From NCBI GenBank assembly GCA_016744015.1, contig JADGFD010000018.1, positions 1-47,705 of the forward strand: a stretch of 47,705 bases of DNA. The letters are read 5' to 3'. The notes under the pieces were generated by a model. The model had not been told where the DNA came from. It ran no database searches and was given only the letters and a program-made list of their open reading frames with translations. The stretch is from Paracoccaceae bacterium (lineage in GTDB: Bacteria; Pseudomonadota; Alphaproteobacteria; Rhodobacterales; Rhodobacteraceae). The position numbers and the translations under genes were made by a program. The stretch's first letter is position 1. The number at the start of each line of letters is the position of its first letter. This document shows positions 41,459-47,705 of the stretch, one piece after another.

Positions 41459-43036
41459 ATGTCAGACCTTCGAGAACTCGCAATGACGTCTAAAGCTTGG
41501 CCTTTTGAGGAGGCGCGCAAGCTTGCGAAACGGTTTTCGAAAAGTCCGCCCGCGAAAGGTTATGTGCTGTTTGAAACCGGCTACGGGCCTAGCGGCTTGC
41601 CCCATATCGGCACCTTTGGTGAGGTGGCACGCACCACAATGATTAGGCGGGCCTTTGAAGCCATTTCGGATATCCCGACAAAGTTGATTTGCTTTTCGGA
41701 TGACCTTGACGGCATGCGAAAAGTGCCGGGTAACGTGCCAAACCCTGCAGCGCTGGAGCCGCACTTGCAGCGCCCGCTTTCAGACGTACCGGACCCGTTT
41801 GGTGAATATGACAGCTTTGCTGACCATAACAACGCTATGCTACGGAGATTTCTTGATACTTTTGGTTTTCAGTATGATTTTATTTCCTCCACCGAGTTTT
41901 ACCGCTCGGGACAATTTGATGGCGTGCTGCTGCGCTGCGTTGAAAAATATGATGAGATCATGGCCGTTATGCTGGCTTCGCTGCGTGAAGAACGGCAAGC
42001 AACATATTCAATTTTTCTGCCGATCAGCGCCAAAACAGGGCGGGTGCTTTATGTGCCCATGAAATCGGTTAATGCAACCGAAGGGACCATTACTTTTGAC
42101 GACGAAGACGGCGAAGAAGTGACCATGAGCGTGACCGGCGGGCAGGTAAAGCTTCAATGGAAGCCGGACTTTGGCGCCCGCTGGGCAGCACTTGGCGTGG
42201 ATTTTGAAATGTATGGCAAGGATCATTCGACCAACACACATATTTATGACAAAATCTGCCGGATACTGGGCGTTCCTGCCCCCGCGCATTTTGTTTTTGA
42301 GATGTTTTTGGATGGCAAAGGGCAAAAGATTTCCAAGACCTCCGGCAACGGAATTTCTATTGATGACTGGCTGAAATACGCCAGTGCGGAAAGCCTGAGC
42401 TACTTCATGTACCAAAAGCCCAAAACAGCTAAGAGGTTGTTTTTTGACGTTATTCCTAAGGCCGTGGATGAGTATCATCAGCAACTACGGGCGTTTGAAG
42501 GGCAAGACCTGAAGGAACGGATAAATAACCCTGTATGGCACATTCACCGTGGGCAGCCGCCTGCGAGTGATATGGTTGTGCCCTTTAGCATGCTGCTCAA
42601 TTTGGCATCTGCTTCTAGCGCTGAAAACAATGCGCAAATGTGGGGCTTCATCAAGAAATATGCCCCTGAAGCCAGCCCTGAAACCCACCCTGGATTAGAT
42701 GCCGCCGCCGCCCAGGCCGTGCGTTATTTCCATGACTTTGTGAAGCCTGAGAAAAAGTATCGACCAGCGACAGAACAGGAACGCGCCGCCTTAGAGGATC
42801 TCGCGGATAGATTGCGAAATTGGGACGGTGAAACTGAACTACAAAGCATTGTGTTTGCAGTGGGGAAATCCCACGGGTTTGACCCGCTACGCGACTGGTT
42901 TAAGGCAATTTACGAGGTGCTACTCGGGGCATCGCAGGGGCCGCGCTTTGGTGGGTTCATCGCCCTTTACGGCGCGCCGGAAACGGTGGCTTTAATCGAA
43001 TCGGCCTTGGCTGGAAAGCTGGTTTCAACCGAATAA
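41459..43036 (+). CDS. lysK: lysyl-tRNA synthetase, class I
   Basis: This class I LysRS charges tRNA-Lys. The alphaproteobacterial form replaces the usual class II enzyme. At 525 residues, the HIGH-equivalent is HIGTFGE (about 47-53) and the KMSKS-equivalent KISKTSGNG (about 291-299). The Rossmann catalytic core is followed by an alpha-helical anticodon-binding C-terminal half. ATG 41459 follows AGGGGA. It is transcribed alone, ending in a weak hairpin at 43085-43112. Confidence 0.94.
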   Translation: MSDLRELAMTSKAWPFEEARKLAKRFSKSPPAKGYVLFETGYGPSGLPHIGTFGEVARTTMIRRAFEAISDIPTKLICFSDDLDGMRKVPGNVPNPAALEPHLQRPLSDVPDPFGEYDSFADHNNAMLRRFLDTFGFQYDFISSTEFYRSGQFDGVLLRCVEKYDEIMAVMLASLREERQATYSIFLPISAKTGRVLYVPMKSVNATEGTITFDDEDGEEVTMSVTGGQVKLQWKPDFGARWAALGVDFEMYGKDHSTNTHIYDKICRILGVPAPAHFVFEMFLDGKGQKISKTSGNGISIDDWLKYASAESLSYFMYQKPKTAKRLFFDVIPKAVDEYHQQLRAFEGQDLKERINNPVWHIHRGQPPASDMVVPFSMLLNLASASSAENNAQMWGFIKKYAPEASPETHPGLDAAAAQAVRYFHDFVKPEKKYRPATEQERAALEDLADRLRNWDGETELQSIVFAVGKSHGFDPLRDWFKAIYEVLLGASQGPRFGGFIALYGAPETVALIESALAGKLVSTE

Positions 43037-43084
43037 TAGCAGGTATTGTTCCCGCCGACCTTGACGTTCCGAATGATGAATATA

Positions 43085-43112
43085 GGCCACCTGTGAAACT
43101 GTGCTGGTGGCC
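43085..43112 (+). terminator. hairpin after lysK
   Basis: GGCCACC (43085-43091) pairs with GGTGGCC (43106-43112) over 14 bases, followed by CTTTG. Position suits lysK termination, but the T-run is poor. Confidence 0.35.
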
Positions 43113-43143
43113 CTTTGAAGGAAATCTCGGGCCTATGATACGC

Positions 43144-43198
43144 AGCATATTTTTGCCAAATCATAACTACAATCCTAGGAATGTAGTTATGATATGCT
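43144..43198. repeat. nested palindrome in the lysK-spike gap
   Basis: ATCATAACTACA (43160-43171) and TGTAGTTATGAT (43182-43193) flank a core containing TCCTAGGA, making a 34-bp near-perfect palindrome. An outer pair, AGCATAT (43144-43150) and ATATGCT (43192-43198), encloses it. The rest of 43113-43428 is AT-rich and holds no gene. Confidence 0.55.
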
Positions 43199-43428
43199 CC
43201 TATTGTCACTTTAAGTACAATGACTTAGCTTATTTTTCTCAAAAACCTATCCTCTAAAATGTTCAACTCGTTGCGCAACCCCCACCCCCCACCGAACGCA
43301 TCGTTTACGCTTCCCATACAATTTTAAGATAATTTTTAACGCAGTCGCATCACTGCGCGATTTCTTTGAATTTATGGCTGGATATGCGCGAGGGGCGCAG
43401 GCCGATAGGAACCGAAAAGGGGTTTTGG

Positions 43429-45726
43429 ATGAATAAGGCAATTACCGATGGTCTAAATTTTATGCCGCCAGCATTTATTGACGGGCTAACAGATTGGTCA
43501 AGTGAAGATGGCACGCCCGGCTCGGCCACCTATGATGGGGCACCAAATGCCTCGCTCGTGGCCAGTGACCCGGATTTTGGGCCATGCCTTGAGTTACAAA
43601 AAACAGAAACGCTGCAAAAACTGCGCTATATGGGCGATACCCCCCTGCTGCCGGGTTGCTATTTTCAGGTCAAGATCAAGTTTAAGGTTTTGAGCGGGTT
43701 GTTCCCCTCGGTTCGCGTCGCAGCCTGGGCTGGTGGGCCGGGTGGCCTACATATAACCGGACTGGATGAAACCGGCCCTGAGCTTTTGCCGGATACCTAT
43801 GGCCGGATCTACGAGGTTTCGGCCATTATCGGCACGGGAGACCGCACGGGCGTTGACCTCGTGTGGGGCACCGAGCCGGTTTTTGGCCATGTCGGGCTGG
43901 ATATGACAGGTGACAATGGCGCGATTGTGCGCGTCGAATCCGTGGTGATTGAAGACAAAACCGATATTTTCCACCGCAAGCTCATGGGGTGGGTGGACGT
44001 GCGAGATTATGGCGCAATTGGTGACGGAATCACCAATGACCGCCTTGCATTTTTGGCCGCAGATGCAGATGCACAGGGCCGTGAAGTGGTTGTTTCTGAA
44101 GGCACATATTATATTGCCACCTCCCTTACCATCAACTCTCCTGTGCGGTTTGAGGGGCAGTTGCTTATGCCCGCATCTGAGCGGCTTTTGATCACATCCA
44201 ACTATGATTACAAAACCTATGAGGCCGCTTTTGGTGACGAGCGAGAGGCGCTCACCCGCGCCCTTTCGGCCCTCTTTAACTTTACTGACCACGATTCACT
44301 TGATCTTGGTGGCCGCCGTATCCAGCTCGACAGCCCGATTGATGTACATGCCGCTGTGGGGAACAAAGACAATTTTGGCCAGCGCCGTGTTATTCGAAAT
44401 GGCCAGCTGGAGGCCACCAGCGCAGCGGCGTGGGACACGGTTTCTGTGAGCTCAAATGCAGGCTGGGCTAGCGGTAGTCCAACTGTATTAACCAGCGTGA
44501 CCAATGTGGTAAATATTGCTGTTGGCTCCTTGGTAACGGGCACCGGTGTTGGGCGCGAGGTCTATGTGGCCAGCAAAGATGATGGCGCTCAAACCATCAC
44601 GCTTTCGCAGCCACTCATTAACCCTGCGGCGAGCCAGTCCTACACGTTTGATCGCTTCCAATATCTGCTGGATTTCTCAGGTTTTAACGGGCTTTCACGC
44701 TTGCAACTTTCCAACATTGAGTTTGCCTGCCTCGGAAAATGCTCGGGCGTGTTGCTTCCTTATACCGGCTTTGAATGGCACATTCATACCTGCTGGTTCC
44801 TAAAACCGATGGACAGGGGTGTCACCTCTTACAACAGGGGCTGCTACGGCATAGCGATTTATAACAACGAGTTTTACACCAACGAGTATGACACGCTAGC
44901 GCAAAACCGCACAACAATCGCGTTTAATTCCAACTTCAACGATATCAAACTGAGGGATAACCAAGCGGTTCGGTTTAAGCATTTTGGCGTTGTCGCCGGT
45001 GGCGGGCACATCATTACAGGCAACCACTTTTGGCAAGGCGATGGCGCACCCTCTGGCGACCGGACCGCCGGCATTGTGTTTACATCGCGAAACCCGAGCA
45101 GCGTGGTGACCGGCAACTATGTTGATAACTGCTTCATAGACGTTTCAAATGAGCACGCCGACTATACCAATGTTGGCCCGGGCACCGTGCCGTTTGGCGC
45201 GCTTTCACTCACTGGTAATATCTTTATTGCTTCCGATGTACCCGCTTGGTTTACCTTCATTCGGCTTTCGCCCTATGGCACCGGGCATCATATTGACGGC
45301 ATTTCTGTGGTGGGGAACACTTTTAAAGAAATCACAGGCAGCCCGATTGATCGGGTCGAAAGTATCGTGACTTCTAATGGAAATTTTGATCATTCCTTAA
45401 CACAAAACATCGTGTTTGAAGGCAATAGCTATAATGAGATCAACCAACGCACCGAAAACCCGGCATATGTGGATATGACACAGGCTGCGGCCGCGACAAC
45501 ATGGAGCTACTCCCACGCGCTGAAAGTGCCATTTGGCGGCCAGGTGCGCGGGGTTGAAGGCTGGTCAGCTATTGGGCCAATTCAAGATGCCTCCAACGTT
45601 TCGCAATTTGAAGCACCAAACTTTGCCTTAGCGCAAGGCGGTTCGGGTGATGTTGTGGACATTTCATGGCCTGCCCCGCGTAAAGGGCGGCTGCACATGA
45701 AGCTGAGGAGTGACACAGCGGCCTAA
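43429..45726 (+). CDS. right-handed beta-helix (pectate-lyase superfamily) protein, GTA head-spike-like
   Basis: ATG 43429 follows AGGGG and gives 765 residues beginning MNKAITDGLNFMPPAFIDGL. An N-terminal carbohydrate-module-like jelly roll (about 20-180; ELQKTETLQKLRYMGDTPLL) precedes the pectate-lyase-3 start VRDYGAIGDGITNDRLAF (about 195). A long parallel beta-helix with repeated G-N-x-[FI] turns (about 230-690) follows. No signal peptide. From memory the N-terminus closely resembles the head-spike protein GhsB of the Rhodobacter gene transfer agent, which binds recipient capsule. A phage tailspike-type polysaccharide depolymerase is the alternative. No other GTA or phage gene is present here. 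Confidence 0.7.
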   Translation: MNKAITDGLNFMPPAFIDGLTDWSSEDGTPGSATYDGAPNASLVASDPDFGPCLELQKTETLQKLRYMGDTPLLPGCYFQVKIKFKVLSGLFPSVRVAAWAGGPGGLHITGLDETGPELLPDTYGRIYEVSAIIGTGDRTGVDLVWGTEPVFGHVGLDMTGDNGAIVRVESVVIEDKTDIFHRKLMGWVDVRDYGAIGDGITNDRLAFLAADADAQGREVVVSEGTYYIATSLTINSPVRFEGQLLMPASERLLITSNYDYKTYEAAFGDEREALTRALSALFNFTDHDSLDLGGRRIQLDSPIDVHAAVGNKDNFGQRRVIRNGQLEATSAAAWDTVSVSSNAGWASGSPTVLTSVTNVVNIAVGSLVTGTGVGREVYVASKDDGAQTITLSQPLINPAASQSYTFDRFQYLLDFSGFNGLSRLQLSNIEFACLGKCSGVLLPYTGFEWHIHTCWFLKPMDRGVTSYNRGCYGIAIYNNEFYTNEYDTLAQNRTTIAFNSNFNDIKLRDNQAVRFKHFGVVAGGGHIITGNHFWQGDGAPSGDRTAGIVFTSRNPSSVVTGNYVDNCFIDVSNEHADYTNVGPGTVPFGALSLTGNIFIASDVPAWFTFIRLSPYGTGHHIDGISVVGNTFKEITGSPIDRVESIVTSNGNFDHSLTQNIVFEGNSYNEINQRTENPAYVDMTQAAAATTWSYSHALKVPFGGQVRGVEGWSAIGPIQDASNVSQFEAPNFALAQGGSGDVVDISWPAPRKGRLHMKLRSDTAA

Positions 45727-45732
45727 CTTTTG

Positions 45733-45756
45733 GGCACCTCGCAATAGCGGGGTGCC
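45733..45756 (+). terminator. stem-loop after the beta-helix gene
   Basis: GGCACCTCGC (45733-45742) pairs with GCGGGGTGCC (45747-45756) over AATA, with one G-U pair, seven bases after the stop. There is no T-run. Confidence 0.5.
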
Positions 45757-45798
45757 TAAACGCGCGTTCTGCGCTATAGTCGGGAAAAGGAGCACAGC

Positions 45799-46118
45799 AT
45801 GCTGACCATATCGAATGACACATCCATCCAAACAGTTATCACCACCTTTGAGGTGACGCCGGCCACCTGCCAAGACCTTTTGGAAGATTTGAGCGCTGCT
45901 TGCCATGAAGTGATACCAAAGCAGCCCGGCCATATTGCCTCCGCTTTGCATATTAACGACGCCTAAACCCGAATCGCGAAATACTCCCAGTGGCGCAGCC
46001 GCGATGACTTTCATGCCATGCTGCGGGTGGAGCAAATACGCACACGTAACAAGCGCATTAACGAGCTATGAAAAGCTTTACGTCGATCATCTATGAAGTT
46101 TCAACCTGCGTAGTTTAG
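45799..46118 (+). pseudogene. antibiotic biosynthesis monooxygenase (ABM) domain gene, decayed
   Basis: ATG 45799 follows AAAGGAG. The frame encodes an ABM-type ferredoxin-like fold (TFEVTPATCQDLLEDLSAAC, then GHIASALHI), meets TAA at codon 56, and resumes in frame with TRIAKYSQWRSRDDFHAML, the family's second half. A second lesion near 46065-46070 moves the C-terminal strand (SFTSIIYEVSTCVV) to the next frame, ending at TAG 46118. Two independent defects in a ~105-residue protein mark it as a pseudogene. Its end overlaps the convergent pit gene. Confidence 0.75.
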
Positions 46119-47632
46119 GGCAGCATGACGCCGCGAATGGTGAAATAAAGCAGCCCTGCCAAGCCACCTGCCGCAGGCACCGTGATCACCCATGCTGCTG
46201 CAATTTTTAGCGCCATTGAGCGCTTCACCAGCTCCTTCTTGTAGGCTTTGCGAAGCCGCTTATGGTCAACCTTGGTTAGCCCGCGAGACTGTTTCATCTC
46301 CTCCAACAGCGCGCCCTGCTCGGAAATATCGGCCTCCTCAAAACGGTGTAGAAATTCTTCCACTAACTCCGGCGCCTCCCCTTCATAATGGTCGCGAATT
46401 TCATCGATGAGGCGGTCGTGGTTGGATTCAAGATACTCACGCAAAAAACCAACCCCGAACACGCCGCCAACCGCAATATGCGTTGAACTCACGGGCAGGC
46501 CAAGTTGCGACGCGATAATCACCGTAATCGACGCCGCAAGCGCCACACAAAAGGCCCGCAATTTGTCCAGCTCGGTTATTTCAGTGCCCACAGTGCGAAT
46601 AAGTTTGGGGCCAAACAGCAACAAGCCCAAGGCAATGCCGGCGGCACCAATCAGCATCACCCATAAGGGGATCTCCGCTTTCGTTGCCACCTCACTATTG
46701 ATAACAGCATCGTTAATCGCGGCCAAAGGGCCAACCGCATTGGCCACATCGTTTGCCCCATGGGCAAAGCTCAACATTGCGGCAGACAAAATGAGGGGAA
46801 TAACAAAAAGCTCACCGATGCTTTCACGATCGTTTCTCAGCTTCTCCGAGGCTTTTTTCACCATTGGTTTCACCGTTAAAAACACAAGCACAGCAATCAC
46901 CACACCAATGCCAACGGCTGAATAAATGTCAGCTTCCCAGAGCTTTTTAAGCCCTTTCAGGATTAGGTAAACAGAAAATGCCCACATCATAACGGCTACC
47001 ATTATTGGCACAATACGTTGCGCTGCCGCGATTTTGTCAGACCGGAAAATAATGGTGCGCTTGAGCATGTAAAGAAAACTTGCGGCAATCACGCCACCTA
47101 AAACTGGGGATATCACCCAACTTGCTGCAATTCTTCCCATGGTGCCCCAATTGGCAATTTCCCAGCCCGCAGCGGCAATGCCTGCGCCGAGAACGCCCCC
47201 AACGATAGAGTGTGTGGTGGATACCGGTGCGCCTATATAAGTGGCAAAATTCAACCATATCGCGGCCGCCAAAAGCGCCGCCATCATAAGCCAGATAAAT
47301 ACGTTTGGATCCACAATGAGCGCCGGATCAATGATCCCTTTTTTGATGGTCCCGACAACATCACCACCAGCAATAAGCGCGCCACCGGCTTCAAAAATTG
47401 CGGCAATAGCAATAGCTCCCAGCATAGTAAGTGCTCCAGAACCAACGGCCGGGCCTACATTGTTAGCCACGTCATTGGCCCCAATATTAAGCGCCATATA
47501 TCCGCCGATCATTGCGGCAATTAGCAAGAGACTTCCACTGCCCCCCATTTCTATACGCTGTGATAAAACCAGCATAATGGCGGCAATAAACAGGCCAGCA
47601 AGGCCAATTTTAAAAATGTCTGTTCGTCCCAT
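46115..47632 (-). CDS. pit: inorganic phosphate transporter, PiT family
   Basis: This 505-residue PiT-family low-affinity phosphate permease has both signature repeats: NIGANDVANNVGPAVGSGAL (about 49-68) and AHGANDVANAVGPLAAI (about 295). PVSTTHSIVGGVLGAG and PVSSTHIAVGGVFGVG are the paired transport loops. There are about ten membrane helices, with a cytoplasmic acidic/basic insert at about 405-475. ATG 47632 is accepted, although the ribosome site is modest (CGGAA). A strong Pho box lies upstream, which implies phosphate-starvation control, less usual for a constitutive Pit. It is convergent with the ABM relic. Confidence 0.93.
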   Translation of the reverse strand: MGRTDIFKIGLAGLFIAAIMLVLSQRIEMGGSGSLLLIAAMIGGYMALNIGANDVANNVGPAVGSGALTMLGAIAIAAIFEAGGALIAGGDVVGTIKKGIIDPALIVDPNVFIWLMMAALLAAAIWLNFATYIGAPVSTTHSIVGGVLGAGIAAAGWEIANWGTMGRIAASWVISPVLGGVIAASFLYMLKRTIIFRSDKIAAAQRIVPIMVAVMMWAFSVYLILKGLKKLWEADIYSAVGIGVVIAVLVFLTVKPMVKKASEKLRNDRESIGELFVIPLILSAAMLSFAHGANDVANAVGPLAAINDAVINSEVATKAEIPLWVMLIGAAGIALGLLLFGPKLIRTVGTEITELDKLRAFCVALAASITVIIASQLGLPVSSTHIAVGGVFGVGFLREYLESNHDRLIDEIRDHYEGEAPELVEEFLHRFEEADISEQGALLEEMKQSRGLTKVDHKRLRKAYKKELVKRSMALKIAAAWVITVPAAGGLAGLLYFTIRGVMLP

Positions 47633-47681
47633 TTTTCCGTTCCGGTTACGGTTTGTTTAATGAGGGAGATAAGGGATTCGC

Positions 47682-47699
47682 ATAACAGAATTATGACAA
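47682..47699 (-). promoter_or_regulatory. candidate Pho box upstream of pit
   Basis: The minus strand reads TTGTCATAATTCTGTTAT (47699-47682): two CTGTCAT-like 7-mers separated by four AT-rich bases, differing from the PhoB consensus at two positions. It lies 50 bases before the pit start, a normal activation distance. Confidence 0.7.
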
Positions 47700-47705
47700 T
47701 TTGAT

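Noticed and set aside
43429-45726. Prophage tailspike within a prophage
   Set aside because: There are no phage structural, lysis or integrase genes on either side; the neighbours are lysK and pit.

Overview
The window looks like a chromosomal segment of a marine Rhodobacterales-type alphaproteobacterium (Roseobacter/Paracoccaceae lineage). This rests on gene content and protein style: DapF and MtaB beside tRNA-Lys, class I lysyl-tRNA synthetase, a GlpR-GlpD-UgpBAEC cluster, a large GcvT-fused dimethylglycine/sarcosine-dehydrogenase-like oxidase, a lone FdhA, and a beta-helix protein resembling the head spike of Rhodobacter gene transfer agents. Most of the DNA is moderately GC-rich. Several stretches are clearly AT-richer and look acquired.

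Layout. 1-3521 is a decayed mobile island abutting the 3' end of tRNA-Lys(UUU). It holds the edge of an IS3-family element that cuts a small gene, a membrane-anchored hypothetical protein, an XRE/ImmA-type operon in which at least two of four genes are damaged, and an AlpA-type excisionase/regulator. 3522-12258 is core metabolism with erosion: dapF-mtaB, a membrane protein, a decayed ornithine-cyclodeaminase gene, a PaiB-GST pair, a decayed MaoC/HTD2-type hydratase gene, a DUF1272 zinc protein and a 901-residue formate dehydrogenase. 12279-20285 holds a secreted PPC-repeat protein and the glycerol-3-phosphate regulon (glpR divergent from glpD-ugpBAEC). 20331-25609 holds a zinc-finger membrane protein, the FAD/GcvT oxidase, a membrane protein and an amino-acid-type ABC binding protein plus permease with no ATPase nearby. 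25698-31668 holds a membrane Ser/Thr kinase, an OmpA-like protein, a SleB-like hydrolase, a HisN-type phosphatase and a Na+/phosphate cotransporter. 31700-33409 is a PepSY reductase-like protein with a small exported partner.

33523-38052 is the most unusual part. Between tRNA-Val and dacB, the housekeeping ABC-F gene ettA is flanked by AT-rich accessory genes. On one side is a SEC-C-type zinc protein that appears to start at AUU. On the other is a divergent pair: an LRAT/PLAAT-fold enzyme (His21, Cys88) and an XRE regulator, each ending in a C-terminal membrane helix. This pair is my best candidate for an undescribed two-gene system.

38142-47705 holds dacB, an SH3-domain exported protein, a HAD phosphatase, a TerB protein, lysK, the GTA-spike-like beta-helix protein, a decayed ABM monooxygenase gene and a Pit phosphate transporter behind a strong candidate Pho box.

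The glp/ugp genes would import and oxidise glycerol-3-phosphate to feed lipid and phosphate economy. The Pho box, Pit and NptA-like transporters fit the same phosphate theme. At least five genes carry stops, frameshifts or internal deletions. Sequencing error cannot be excluded for the single-base lesions, but the ornithine-cyclodeaminase and hydratase genes carry several lesions each and are genuine relics.
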